A stretch of DNA of 64,000 nucleotides from JAZDJP01 sp043803805 (GCA_043803805.1 JAZDJP010000117.1:5576-69575), one strand, 5' to 3'. Shown: positions 31,330-40,486, numbered from the stretch's first letter. The notes: a model not told the origin generated them from the letters alone. Numbers and translations are program-made.

Positions 31330-32205
31330 ATGCCCTTTCATCCCTTTTCACGTGTGACCATTGTCGGCGTCGGCCTCATTGGGGGCTCTCTGGGGCTGGC
31401 CTTGAAACGCCGCGGCCTGGCGAAGGAAGTCGTCGGGGTGGGGTGGCGGGAGTCAACGCTGAATCTGGCCCGCCGGCGGGGGGCGATTGACCGATGGTCG
31501 CTCGACATCCGGGAGGGGGTGCGGGGCGCGGACCTGGTGGTCCTGGCCACCCGCATTGAGCTCATGGCGGACCTGGTCCGTCGGGCGCGGCCGGCCCTTG
31601 CGACGGGGTGTCTTCTCACCGATGTCGGCAGCACCAAGAATGCCCTTGTGCGGGAGATGGAGCGGATCGTGCCGGCGGGGACGGTGTTCGTGGGATCGCA
31701 CCCGGTCGCGGGGTCCGAGAAGCGGGGCGTCGCCGCGGCACACCCGGGTCTTTTCGAGGGCGCCTGTTGCATCGTGACGCCGACGCGCCGGACGCCCCGG
31801 CATGCCCTCCGGCGGGTGGAAGGACTCTGGCGGGCGCTCGGGGGCCGTGTGCGGCGGCTGGCCCCGTGCGTTCACGACCGCATCCTGGCCCGCGCGAGCC
31901 ATCTGCCTCATCTGGCGGCCGCCGGGGTGGTGAGGAGGTTGCCGCCCGAGGCCGAGCCGTTCGTCGCCACGGGATTTCGGGACACGACCCGCGTCGCGGA
32001 AGGGGATCCGGAGGTCTGGACCGATGTGTGCCTGTCCAATCGGCGCGAGATCGTGAATGCCCTGGTTGCGCTCGACCGGGAAATCCGGCGGATGGCCGCG
32101 GCGATACGCCGTGGCGACCGCCGGGCGGTCCTGGGGTTTCTCGGGGAGGCGGCGGAACGGCGCAGGCGCATCATCCGGCGGATCTTCGGGCCGCGGGAAA
32201 AATAA
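31330..32205 (+). CDS. tyrA: prephenate/arogenate dehydrogenase
   Basis: A 291-aa protein with a Rossmann NAD(P) motif TIVGVGLIGGSLGLALKRRG at residues ~10-28, DVGSTKNALV, GSHPVAGSEKRGVAAA, and the helical prephenate dehydrogenase domain with HDRILARASHLPHLAA. It converts prephenate to 4-hydroxyphenylpyruvate (tyrosine synthesis). No chorismate mutase or ACT domain is attached. The ATG at 31330 is used; the gap to the divergent kinase is 131 bases. Confidence 0.92.
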   Translation: MPFHPFSRVTIVGVGLIGGSLGLALKRRGLAKEVVGVGWRESTLNLARRRGAIDRWSLDIREGVRGADLVVLATRIELMADLVRRARPALATGCLLTDVGSTKNALVREMERIVPAGTVFVGSHPVAGSEKRGVAAAHPGLFEGACCIVTPTRRTPRHALRRVEGLWRALGGRVRRLAPCVHDRILARASHLPHLAAAGVVRRLPPEAEPFVATGFRDTTRVAEGDPEVWTDVCLSNRREIVNALVALDREIRRMAAAIRRGDRRAVLGFLGEAAERRRRIIRRIFGPREK

Positions 32206-32218
32206 TGAAACGGAGCCC

Positions 32219-35086
32219 ATGAGCCACCATCGCGTGTTTCGCATCGAAGTGGCATTGCGGCCGGACCTTCCGGACCCGGTCGGAAACCAGGTCATCGCGG
32301 ACCTCCGGGAGCGAGGGGAGCGCCGGATCCGGTCCGTGCGTCTCGTTCAGATCTGCTGGATCCGGGGGGATATCGGATCCGGCGGGGCGGGGCGCGTGGC
32401 CCGCGAACTTCTCGCGGATCCGGTCTCCGAACGGCATGCCGTGGACGCGCCCGTCCTCCCGGTCGGGGGCCGGCACTGGATCGAGATCGTCCGCCGCCCG
32501 GGCGTCATGGATCCCGTGGAGGAGAGCATCCGGAAGGGGATCGCCGACCTGGGGATTTTCGTCGAGGCGGTCCGCACGGGCCGGCGGTACGTGGTGGAGG
32601 GCACGGCCGGTCCGGGGGATCTTCGGAAACTGGCGGAGCGGGGTTTTGCCAATCCTGTCATCGAGGAGGTTCTTGTGGACGAGGCGCTGGCGGCCCCGTT
32701 TGTTTCACCCCCGCCCGTTTCACAGGAGGTGCGCGTGGCGCCCCTCCGGCGGGCCTCCGCGCGGAAACTTCTCGACATCAGCCGGCGGGGCGGGCTCGCG
32801 CTGAATCTCCGGGAGATGCAGGCCGTCCAGCGGCACTATCGGAAACTGCGGCGTGAGCCGACGGACATCGAATTGGAGACCATCGCCCAGACGTGGTCCG
32901 AGCACTGCGTTCACAAGACCCTGAAGGGGAAGATCCATTTCCGCGGCGAGGTGATTGACAATTTACTCGCCTCCACAATCGCTCGCGCCACGAAGAAACT
33001 CGCCAAACCGTGGTGCGTATCGGTCTTCGTGGACAATTCGGGTGTCATCCGCTTCGACGGGAAACACGACGTCTGTTTCAAGGTGGAGACTCACAATCAC
33101 CCGTCGGCCATCGAGCCCTACGGCGGCGCGGGGACGGGCATCGGCGGCGTCATCCGGGACATCCTCGGCACGGGTCTCGGGGCGAAGCCCATCCTCAATA
33201 CCGATGTCTTCTGTTTCGGACCGCTCGACTACCCGGAGAAGAAGGTCCCGAAAGGGATTCTCCATCCCCGGCGCCTTTTCAAGGGGGTGGTCTCCGGCGT
33301 GCGCGACTACGGCAACCGGATGGGGATTCCGACGTCGAGCGGGGCCATCTACTTTGACGAACGCTACCTGGGAAATCCTCTGGTGTACTGCGGGACGGTG
33401 GGGCTTCTTCCCCGGGGGCTGACGGAGCGGGAAGCGGCCAGGGGGGATCTTGTCGTCGCGATGGGGGGACGCACGGGGCGGGACGGCATCCACGGGGCGA
33501 CATTCTCCTCCGAGGCCCTCCATACGAAATCGGAGACGCTTTCCGGCGGGGCCGTCCAGATCGGGAATGCCATCACGGAGAAGCGCGTCCTGGATGTGTT
33601 GATCCAGGCCCGCGACCGCCGGCTCTACCGGGCCGTCACGGATTGCGGGGCGGGCGGATTTTCCTCTGCGGTGGGCGAGATGGGAAGGCGTCTGGGTGTC
33701 GAGGTCGATCTGGAAAAGGCGCCGTTGAAATACGCGGGGCTCACCTACGCCGAAATCTGGATTTCCGAGGCCCAGGAGAGGATGGTCCTGGCCGTGCCCC
33801 CGGAGCGCTGGCCGGCCCTCGACGCCCTCTGCCGGTCGGAGGGGGTGGAGGCGGTGGTCATCGGCAGGTTCACGGGGACCGGAAAGCTGGCGCTTCGCTA
33901 CGCGGGCCGGCCGGTGGGCGAGTTGGACATGAAGTTCCTTCACGACGGGATTCCGCGTTTCGAGTGCCGGGCCGTCTGGAATCCGCCGAAGACCTCCGAG
34001 CCGGTTCTCCGTGAGGAACGCGACTACAACAAGGCCTTGGCGGCCATCCTGGCGTCGGGAAATGTGGCGAGCAAGGAATGGGTCATCCGCCAGTACGATC
34101 ACGAAGTCCAGGGGCGAAGTGTCCTCAAGCCCCTCATCGGCGCGGCGAACGACGGCCCCGGGGACGCGGTCATCATCTCCCCGGTGCGCGGATCGAATCG
34201 CGGGCTCGTGGTGGCCTGCGGGATGAATCCCTGCTACGGCGACATTGATCCTTACGCGATGGCGGCCTCCGCCATTGACGAGGCCTTGCGGCAGGTGGTG
34301 GCGGTGGGGGGCGATCTCGACGAGGTGGCGCTTCTGGATAATTTTTCATGGGGGTCCACGCGGGATCCGGAAAATATCGGGGCGCTCGTTCTGGCCTGCA
34401 AGGCCTGCCACGATTACTCGCTCGCCTACGGGGCGCCGTTCATCTCGGGGAAGGACAGCTTGAACAACGAATTCCGCCTCGGCGGAAAATTCATCTCCAT
34501 CCCCCATTCGCTTCTGATTTCGAGCATCGCGGTGATGAAGGACATCCGGAAGGCGATTTCCATGGATGCCAAGCGCCCGGGAAATCTGATTTATGCGGTT
34601 GGGCTTACGAAAAACGAGCTGGGCGGTTCGCATTTTCATCGTTTAAAGGGGAATCTCGGCAGGAATGCCCCGCAGGTGGACCCGGTCCTCGGCCGGAATG
34701 TCTTGACGACGCTTGCGCGAGCCACGGCGCGGGGGCTGGTCCGGTCGGCCCATGACTGTAGCGAGGGGGGCCTCGCGGTCGCGGCCGCCGAGATGGCCTT
34801 CGCGGGGGATCTTGGAATGCGTCTCGATCTGAACGGGTTGCCGCGCGACGGCGGCGTGACACGGGTGTACCATGCGCTCTTCTCGGAGTCGAACTCGCGA
34901 TTCCTGGTGGAGGTGGAATTCGGGAAACGGAAGGCATTCGAGCGGGTCATGAAGGACGTTCCCTGCGCGGCCCTCGGCAACGTCACCGCGCCTCGAACGC
35001 TGGCGATGATGTGGCGGGGAAAGACCGTTCTCCGGGAGGACGTCCGGACGCTCAAGAAGGCATGGCAGGGGACGGTAAAGGGATAA
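32219..35086 (+). CDS. purL: phosphoribosylformylglycinamidine synthase, PurS-PurL fusion
   Basis: A 955-aa protein. Residues ~1-160 contain two PurS-like units (MSHHRVFRIEVALRPDLPDP and GGRHWIEIVRRPGVMDPVEES). Residues ~180-955 are the FGAM synthetase domain: ETIAQTWSEHCVHKT, FKVETHNHPSAIEPYGGAGTG, GGRTGRDGIHGATFSS, and a second half-domain with AANDGPGDAVI and SGKDSLNNEF. No glutaminase domain is attached; that is purQ, two genes downstream. It converts FGAR to FGAM with ammonia from PurQ. ATG 32219 starts the PurS homology; a longer extension overlaps tyrA in the wrong frame. Confidence 0.93.
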   Translation: MSHHRVFRIEVALRPDLPDPVGNQVIADLRERGERRIRSVRLVQICWIRGDIGSGGAGRVARELLADPVSERHAVDAPVLPVGGRHWIEIVRRPGVMDPVEESIRKGIADLGIFVEAVRTGRRYVVEGTAGPGDLRKLAERGFANPVIEEVLVDEALAAPFVSPPPVSQEVRVAPLRRASARKLLDISRRGGLALNLREMQAVQRHYRKLRREPTDIELETIAQTWSEHCVHKTLKGKIHFRGEVIDNLLASTIARATKKLAKPWCVSVFVDNSGVIRFDGKHDVCFKVETHNHPSAIEPYGGAGTGIGGVIRDILGTGLGAKPILNTDVFCFGPLDYPEKKVPKGILHPRRLFKGVVSGVRDYGNRMGIPTSSGAIYFDERYLGNPLVYCGTVGLLPRGLTEREAARGDLVVAMGGRTGRDGIHGATFSSEALHTKSETLSGGAVQIGNAITEKRVLDVLIQARDRRLYRAVTDCGAGGFSSAVGEMGRRLGVEVDLEKAPLKYAGLTYAEIWISEAQERMVLAVPPERWPALDALCRSEGVEAVVIGRFTGTGKLALRYAGRPVGELDMKFLHDGIPRFECRAVWNPPKTSEPVLREERDYNKALAAILASGNVASKEWVIRQYDHEVQGRSVLKPLIGAANDGPGDAVIISPVRGSNRGLVVACGMNPCYGDIDPYAMAASAIDEALRQVVAVGGDLDEVALLDNFSWGSTRDPENIGALVLACKACHDYSLAYGAPFISGKDSLNNEFRLGGKFISIPHSLLISSIAVMKDIRKAISMDAKRPGNLIYAVGLTKNELGGSHFHRLKGNLGRNAPQVDPVLGRNVLTTLARATARGLVRSAHDCSEGGLAVAAAEMAFAGDLGMRLDLNGLPRDGGVTRVYHALFSESNSRFLVEVEFGKRKAFERVMKDVPCAALGNVTAPRTLAMMWRGKTVLREDVRTLKKAWQGTVKG

Positions 35087-35091
35087 TTATC

Positions 35092-35961
35092 GTGAAGAAA
35101 CTCGGGAAATTTGAATTCGCCAAGTATCACGCGCTCGGGAACGACTACATCGTTGTTGACGAGCGGGGATTCGGGGTTCGTTTCACGCCGGACAACATCC
35201 GCCGGATCTGCCATCGGAACCTGGGGGTCGGATCGGACGGGATTCTGGCGTTCCGGCCGCTCCCCGGCGGCGCCTTCAATCTGCGCATTTTCAATCCGGA
35301 CGGCTCCGAGGCGGAAAAGAGCGGCAACGGCCTGCGGATTTTCGCCCGGTTCGCCTGGGATTTGGGTTATGTCCGGAAACGCGACTTCCCGGTAAAGACG
35401 CTGGGCGGCGATGTCCGGGCGGAATTGTTCCTTAAACGCGGAGATGTGGATGTCATCCGGGTGGAGATGGGCCGGGCGACGTTCGTCAGCCGCGAGATTC
35501 CCGTGGCCGGGCCCCGGCGCGAGGTGGTGGGGGAGGTGTTCCGCGCGGGTGGGCGCAATTTCCGGGCGACGTGCCTTTCGGTGGGGAATCCCCATTGCGT
35601 CATTTTCATGGGCCGGCTCGATGTGGGGGAACTCCGGCGGTATGGGCCGCTTCTCGAAAACCATGCGGCGTTCCCGAACCGGATCAACGTCCAGTTCGCC
35701 CGGGTTCGTTCCCGCCACGTGATTGACGCGCTCATCTGGGAACGGGGCGCCGGCGAGACCATGGCCTCCGGATCGTCATCCTGCGCCGTGGCCGCGGCGG
35801 CGGTGAAAAACGGTCTTGCGGACGGGACGGTGAAAATACGCATGCCGGGCGGCATCATCCGGGTGGATGTGGGGCGTGATTTTTCCCTGCGCATGACGGG
35901 GCCGGCGACGCCGGTGTGCCGCGGAACGCTCATGCCGTCGTTCGTCGCTCGTCACTCGTGA
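35092..35961 (+). CDS. dapF: DapF-like epimerase homologue with both catalytic Cys replaced by Ser
   Basis: A 289-aa protein of the DapF fold: KYHALGNDYIVVDE at the N-terminus, FNPDGSEAEKSGNGLRIFAR at the first active site and GAGETMASGSSSCAVAAAAV at the second. In canonical diaminopimelate epimerase these read CGNGxR and ACGSGACA, and the two Cys are the acid/base pair. Here both are Ser. The protein is otherwise full-length, so this is a coherent variant rather than a damaged gene, but DAP epimerase activity cannot be assumed. The GTG at 35092 is the likely start. It lies between purL and purQ. The stop is inside a short repeat motif. Confidence 0.8.
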   Translation: MKKLGKFEFAKYHALGNDYIVVDERGFGVRFTPDNIRRICHRNLGVGSDGILAFRPLPGGAFNLRIFNPDGSEAEKSGNGLRIFARFAWDLGYVRKRDFPVKTLGGDVRAELFLKRGDVDVIRVEMGRATFVSREIPVAGPRREVVGEVFRAGGRNFRATCLSVGNPHCVIFMGRLDVGELRRYGPLLENHAAFPNRINVQFARVRSRHVIDALIWERGAGETMASGSSSCAVAAAAVKNGLADGTVKIRMPGGIIRVDVGRDFSLRMTGPATPVCRGTLMPSFVARHS

Positions 35962-35964
35962 AAC
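35943..35964. repeat. short repeat motif containing the dapF stop codon
   Basis: The sequence CTCGTCACTCGTGAAACG encodes the last residues of the DapF-like protein and its TGA. The same motif occurs at 45666-45684. Confidence 0.55.
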
Positions 35965-35996
35965 GCAACCCGGAGGGAAGGGGAGGTCGAATTCAT

Positions 35997-36767
35997 ATGA
36001 AACCGAGGGCGTTGATTCTCCGGACGGCCGGAACGAATTGCGACGAGGAGACGGCGTTCGCCGTGGAAAAGGCGGGCGGCCGGGCCGATATCGTCCATGT
36101 CAACATCGTGGCCGGACGGGGTGGAAAGGGGCTTGCCGATTACGGAATGCTCATTCTTCCGGGGGGATTTTCCTACGGGGACGACGTCGCCTCGGGGAAA
36201 ATCCTCGCCAATGAGATTCGGACGCGCCTCGGGGAGGGTCTTCTCGAGTTTCTCGCGGCGGGGAAGCTTGTCCTCGGCATCTGCAACGGTTTTCAGGTCC
36301 TTGTCAAGATGGGGCTTCTTCCGGGTTTCAGGCCGTTCGAGCCGCCCCCGGCCACCCTCATCCATAACGATTCCGGAAAATTCGAGGATCGCTGGGTGTG
36401 GCTCACGAGCGGCTCCAAACGATGCGTCTTCCTTCGGGGCGTCGAACGGATGTATCTGCCGATCGCCCATGGCGAAGGGAAATTCGTGCTTCGCGATGCC
36501 TCCCTGCTCGGGAAACTTCGGGCCAACGGCCAGATCGCGATGCGGTACACCGACGGGAGGGGTTGGCGCGGCGGGTATCCGGTCAATCCCAACGGTTCGA
36601 CGGATGACATCGCCGGAATCTGCGATCCCACCGGGCGCATCTTCGGTCTCATGCCGCATCCGGAACGGCATGTCCTGTCCACCCAGCATCCCCGCTGGAC
36701 CCGCGAGGGGCGGAAGAAGGAGGGGGATGGGCTGGCGGTGTTCCGCAACGCCGTGAAATATTTCTGA
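35997..36767 (+). CDS. purQ: phosphoribosylformylglycinamidine synthase glutaminase subunit
   Basis: A 256-aa class I glutamine amidotransferase: LILPGGFSYGDDVASGKI, the nucleophile Cys in GICNGFQVLVKMG, and MPHPERH. It releases ammonia from glutamine for PurL. ATG 35997 follows GGGGAGGTCGAATTCAT. It is separated from purL by the DapF-like gene. It converges with the nucleotidyltransferase gene on a hairpin-forming repeat. Confidence 0.94.
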   Translation: MKPRALILRTAGTNCDEETAFAVEKAGGRADIVHVNIVAGRGGKGLADYGMLILPGGFSYGDDVASGKILANEIRTRLGEGLLEFLAAGKLVLGICNGFQVLVKMGLLPGFRPFEPPPATLIHNDSGKFEDRWVWLTSGSKRCVFLRGVERMYLPIAHGEGKFVLRDASLLGKLRANGQIAMRYTDGRGWRGGYPVNPNGSTDDIAGICDPTGRIFGLMPHPERHVLSTQHPRWTREGRKKEGDGLAVFRNAVKYF

Positions 36768-36849
36768 CCACGGAAACACGGAATTCCACTGAAACACGGA
36801 AGACGTTGTGGCAACTTCCGTGATTCCGTGGCGTCCCGTGTTTCCGTGG
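36768..36849. repeat. large imperfect inverted repeat with CACGGAAACACGG arms
   Basis: CCACGGAAACACGG at 36768-36781 pairs with CCGTGTTTCCGTGG at 36836-36849, with further GGAA/TTCC pairing inside. It starts on the base after the purQ stop, between convergent genes, so it may terminate both. It has no coding potential. Confidence 0.75.
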
Positions 36850-36854
36850 TGTTG

Positions 36855-37997
36855 TTATTGGTACCAGCGCGGATCCATCAGCCCGCGTCCGATGCGACGC
36901 AGATAATCTCCGTACCCGGTCGGCCGATCGCGTCCGGTGATCCGACGGATGTCGTCCCGCGGCGGGAATAATGCCCGGGACAGAAGCGCCATCCGTTCCC
37001 GCCAGGAGTTTCTCCAGGTCAGCTCCAGCCAGAAGGCCCGCGGCGTCGGCCGGTGGCGGGCGAGCGCACGGCGCCGGAAGGTCCGTTCGATCCGCGGCAC
37101 CGGCCGGCCGGCCTCAAGACGATTCGCCGCGGCACGCATGTCCGGAACGGCGTAAAATTCCCCTGTGATGGCCAGGGCCAGGCCGACGGCCCGATTTAAC
37201 CCCCAACGGTGCGCCGCCATGGCCACGGCGGCCGGGGCGGGGTTCATCTTCCGCCAGAGGCCGGCGAGGTCTGCCAGGTGAATCAGTTTCCGGAATCCGT
37301 GCTTGAAGGCATGGGCGGCGAGAATGACGGCATGGTGTTCCGGGACGGGTATTCGGAGCGCGCGGAATCCGGGGCGGGGAATTGATGAGGGGATGGCATC
37401 GGCGGGAGCGGAGGCGACCGGGAGGGATGCATTCGACCAGCGCCAGTGCATGTGGACATGGAGAGCGGCTGGAAAATTTCCCCTGCGGAAAAGCGCCGCG
37501 TTGAAGATGGAATCCGCCGCCGGCGCACCGTCCGGAACCCATCCGACGGGCAGAAACCCGGTCTGTTCCAGCGCGTCACGGGCGGCCGGCACATCCTCCG
37601 GTGTCACAAGAATATCCGCATCCGCCATGTCCCGGATGCCGGGATCGGGATAGAGGGTTTCGAGAAGCGCCGCGCCCTTGAAGAGGACGGCGGAGATGCC
37701 CGCCGCCGCGAAGGATTCGTCAATATCCCGAAGCGCCTGGAGGAGGGGGATGATCCGGCCGGCCGTGGCGAGGCGCGACGCCTCGAATTCCTTTCGGATC
37801 GAATCCGGCAGTATTTGAATCTGACGTTCCCTTTCCAGGCGCCAGGCGAGAAGTGGCGCCACCCCCTCCCGGCGGGATCGGGTCAGGACGAGGTTCCAGC
37901 GAATGCCGGCGGGGATGGCGGTTGGCGGCGCCCCGTCGGACGTTGTGAGGGGGATTGCCGCGGCCAGGAGGCGGATTTCAGGAAGGATGCCGCTCAT
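36855..37997 (-). CDS. nucleotidyltransferase-fold protein of the RiPP cluster
   Basis: A 380-aa protein. Residues ~95-135 carry the nucleotidyltransferase core of the PF14907 type: AVLFKGAALLETLYPDPG then IRDMADADILV, where the D-x-D binds the metal. A long helical C-terminal region rich in Arg follows, ending GLMDPRWYQ. Such proteins occur next to PqqD and HprK-like genes, and some act on lasso peptides; their reaction is usually unknown. The start at ATG 37997 overlaps the methyltransferase TGA (ATGA). A longer in-frame extension of 134 residues is out-of-frame methyltransferase sequence. It is the last gene of the operon. Confidence 0.75.
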   Translation of the reverse strand: MSGILPEIRLLAAAIPLTTSDGAPPTAIPAGIRWNLVLTRSRREGVAPLLAWRLERERQIQILPDSIRKEFEASRLATAGRIIPLLQALRDIDESFAAAGISAVLFKGAALLETLYPDPGIRDMADADILVTPEDVPAARDALEQTGFLPVGWVPDGAPAADSIFNAALFRRGNFPAALHVHMHWRWSNASLPVASAPADAIPSSIPRPGFRALRIPVPEHHAVILAAHAFKHGFRKLIHLADLAGLWRKMNPAPAAVAMAAHRWGLNRAVGLALAITGEFYAVPDMRAAANRLEAGRPVPRIERTFRRRALARHRPTPRAFWLELTWRNSWRERMALLSRALFPPRDDIRRITGRDRPTGYGDYLRRIGRGLMDPRWYQ

Positions 37998-38941
37998 GGC
38001 CGATGGTCCTTTCGCGCGGGATCGGTCCTTGCGGCGGCATGCAGAAAGAGCGTCGAGTGCGCCTGGCGGGCGATGGCGCGTCCCCGGCGGCGCAACACGA
38101 AGCGCCAGGAGTAATGGAAGTCGGATTCGATCCGGAGGGTGAATTCGAGGGCGTCTCCGCGCCGTGTGGCCAGCGGGGTTTCCACGGGGAACCACACGGG
38201 TTTCCAGGAGGTTCCGCGGGAATCGAGGTGAATGCCCGGGGCGAGGGTGGCCCGGAAGAACGCGATGATTCCGTGGCAGATGCCTCCCCGGGGAAGGGGC
38301 AGACGGGTTTTCCCCTCGGCGGGCAGGGGAGCCCGGACGATCCCGTCGAGTCGGAACCGGAAAATGCGCCGGGGCGGCGACATGCCCGTGGCGGGCCATC
38401 GGGGGAGAATCCAGGGGGAATTGGATGCGACCGGGGAGAGTCCCCGGAGAGGGATGTTCCCGGCGGATTTCCCGAGGGTGATCCAGTTTCGGTGAAACAC
38501 GGGGAGCCGGACCGCCTGCGCGAAGAGTTCAATCTCCGCCGGGATGATCGTTCCTCCCGGTGCGAGGAATCGCCGGCGGGCGTCCGCCGCGAGGGCGAGG
38601 ACTCCCTCGTTCACGCCGAGGTCGCCGAGCGTCTCGGTCACGATGACGTTCGCGCGCCGGGGGAGACGGACCTTTCGGGCGGGGCCGTGGAACCACCGGA
38701 TGCGATGTTCCATGCGGTTGGCCGCCGCGAGGCATCGGGCTACCTCGATGACCGGCGACCGTTCGATGGCCAACACCTCGCGCGCCCCGGCCCGCAGGGC
38801 CATGAGCCCGAGGATGCCGGTCCCCGCTCCGAGATCCAGAACGGTGTCCCCCGGACGGATGACACGGCGGAGGGCCCGGCCGAAGCGCGCCAGGCGCGTC
38901 CGGTCGTTGAGGAGCGGGAGGTGGCTGGCCAGGACGTTCAT
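37994..38941 (-). CDS. PRMT-like SAM-dependent methyltransferase
   Basis: A 315-aa class I methyltransferase. SAM motif I reads VLDLGAGTGILGLMALRAGA at residues ~34-50, with acidic loop LAIERSP. The next motif VTETLGDLGVNEG (101-113) resembles the double-Glu loop of protein arginine methyltransferases, which is followed by a beta-barrel region rich in Arg/Phe as in PRMTs. The target here is probably a peptide side chain, possibly one of the many Arg residues in the adjacent peptides. The ATG overlaps the radical SAM stop. Arginine specificity is inferred. Confidence 0.7.
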   Translation of the reverse strand: MNVLASHLPLLNDRTRLARFGRALRRVIRPGDTVLDLGAGTGILGLMALRAGAREVLAIERSPVIEVARCLAAANRMEHRIRWFHGPARKVRLPRRANVIVTETLGDLGVNEGVLALAADARRRFLAPGGTIIPAEIELFAQAVRLPVFHRNWITLGKSAGNIPLRGLSPVASNSPWILPRWPATGMSPPRRIFRFRLDGIVRAPLPAEGKTRLPLPRGGICHGIIAFFRATLAPGIHLDSRGTSWKPVWFPVETPLATRRGDALEFTLRIESDFHYSWRFVLRRRGRAIARQAHSTLFLHAAARTDPARKDHRP

Positions 38942-40020
38942 GGGGCGGCGGGCGCCTCCGCGGCGCGGCGGAGAATTTCCGCCTGACGGCATATCCAGGG
39001 ATCGACGCCGGTGTATTTCCCCGAGGCGAGGTAGGCGGCGCCGCGGTCCCGGATGCACCACGGGAGGATCCGGCAGTCCCGGCACGACGGGAAATCCTCC
39101 ATGCCCAGCCTCCGGATCCTTTTAAGGACGGGAGAATTTTTCCAGAGGTTCGCGAACGACGCCTCCCGGATATTTCCGGCGGGGAGAGGCACGCTGATGC
39201 AGGGATAAATGTCGCCGGTCGCGGAAATGGCGCAATTTCCACGGGCGCAATTGCAGGCGAAATTTTCCGAGGTGACGGCCGCCGGCCCGGGGGCGAGTCT
39301 CCGCAGGGGGCCGCGGTACAGCGTCAAGAGCGCATCCTCCCCGAGTCGGAGATTCAGCGGGGCCGGGTCGCCGTCGTGGCGCGCCGTGACGGCGGCGTCC
39401 GCGGTGAAGGGCATCCCTTCGGCTCGCGCCCGGGCGATCATTTCGGCGGCTTCCCCGGCATTGGATGTCATCAGGAGAAATTTGACCCGGACGCGGATCC
39501 CGGCGTCGCGGAGCCGTCGCGTCCCCTCCCACGTGCGGACGAAAGCGCCGGGTGTCCGGGTGATGGCATCGTGGGTTCCCTTCCGTGCGCCGTAGACGCT
39601 CACGCTCACCCCGAGGAGATTGGGGTATGAGGCGAGTTTTGCGACGATCGCGGCATCGAGGAGCGTTCCGTTCGTCAGAATCTGGACGGACTGGTGGAGA
39701 TCCCGGGCGCGGTCCAGGATGTCGAAGAAACGGGGATGAAGGAGCGGTTCTCCTCCCGTCAGGGCGATGAAGAGATTCCCTTCATCGCGAAGCGCGGCCA
39801 GGAGCGGGAACACCTCCTCCACGGAGAGTTCCGGACAATCCCCGGCGGCCCGGTTGCGGTCGCGGTTGTAGCAATGGGTGCAGAGAAGGTTGCAACGGTG
39901 GGTGAGTTCGATCACGGCGTTGAGCGGGATGCACGCCCGGGAGGCGGCCTCCTGGAAGGCGTCGAGCACGGGGGGGAGGGCGTTCCCGGGCGGGTCCGGG
40001 ATCCGGCATTCGTCGGTCAT
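38938..40020 (-). CDS. radical SAM/SPASM peptide-modifying enzyme
   Basis: A 360-aa protein. The radical SAM cluster motif is CNLLCTHC (Cys43, Cys47, Cys50). GGEPLLHPRFFDIL and ILTNGTLL are typical SAM-binding motifs. The C-terminal SPASM region has Cys in FACNCARGNC, YPCISVP, FPSCRDCRILPWC and WICRQAE, enough to ligate auxiliary [4Fe-4S] clusters. SPASM enzymes modify peptides carried by PqqD-like domains, which is encoded immediately upstream with an ATGA overlap. The cross-link or other modification cannot be predicted. Confidence 0.88.
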   Translation of the reverse strand: MTDECRIPDPPGNALPPVLDAFQEAASRACIPLNAVIELTHRCNLLCTHCYNRDRNRAAGDCPELSVEEVFPLLAALRDEGNLFIALTGGEPLLHPRFFDILDRARDLHQSVQILTNGTLLDAAIVAKLASYPNLLGVSVSVYGARKGTHDAITRTPGAFVRTWEGTRRLRDAGIRVRVKFLLMTSNAGEAAEMIARARAEGMPFTADAAVTARHDGDPAPLNLRLGEDALLTLYRGPLRRLAPGPAAVTSENFACNCARGNCAISATGDIYPCISVPLPAGNIREASFANLWKNSPVLKRIRRLGMEDFPSCRDCRILPWCIRDRGAAYLASGKYTGVDPWICRQAEILRRAAEAPAAP

Positions 40021-40298
40021 GGGATCCCGGGATTTCCCTGGAGCATGTTTTTCCTCCCGAGTTCCGCGAGGAATTCCGCGGTTTCACCCGCCGCCCGTTC
40101 CGGCGTCACGTCGTATTCGTCAACGAGAGAGCGGGTGATGGCGTCGAGGGTGATTTCCTCCGCCAGGAGTTCCCAGATGCGGGCCGCCGTTTCCGGAAGG
40201 AGGTGGACCTGCCGGTCCGGGGCGTCCACCACGAGGATCTGCTCCTCGATTTTTTGGAACGGCAGATCTTCCCGGCGGCGGTAGGTGAGCGGGGGCAT
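40017..40298 (-). CDS. PqqD-family peptide chaperone
   Basis: A 93-aa PqqD-like protein: LPFQKIEEQILVVDAPDRQV, HLLPETAARIWELLAEEITL and IDAITRSLVDEYDVTPE, i.e. the strand-helix pattern of RiPP recognition elements. It should bind the leader of a precursor peptide and present it to the radical SAM enzyme whose start overlaps its stop. ATG 40298 has AAGGAG upstream. The 188 bases between it and the fusion gene hold only repeats. Confidence 0.88.
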   Translation of the reverse strand: MPPLTYRRREDLPFQKIEEQILVVDAPDRQVHLLPETAARIWELLAEEITLDAITRSLVDEYDVTPERAAGETAEFLAELGRKNMLQGNPGIP

Positions 40299-40317
40299 GG
40301 GAGGCTCCTTAGCAATA

Positions 40318-40486
40318 CCGTGATTCGTGGTTCGCGAGTCGCGAACCGCAGAAACACCGTTTCTTCTCTGCAAACAACGATTCGCTATTCGCGATCCACG
40401 GCATCTCTCCTTTTCAGACTCGCCGACTTCCCGACTCCCCGACTCCCAGACTCCCAGACTCCCAGACTCCAAGACTCCCAGACTTC
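40318..40486. repeat. simple-sequence repeat block inside the RiPP operon
   Basis: From ~40430 units of GACTCCCA and close variants repeat to the stop codon of the fusion gene. 40318-40420 contains CGTGATTCGTGGTTCGCGAG-like imperfect inverted repeats. It resembles 3694-3775 in reverse complement. It separates PqqD from the fusion gene and may contain a processing or transcription signal. Confidence 0.65.

Noticed and set aside
32205..32222. A five-codon ORF between tyrA and purL whose TGA overlaps the purL ATG
   Set aside because: Too short to judge and likely a chance consequence of the TAATGA junction.
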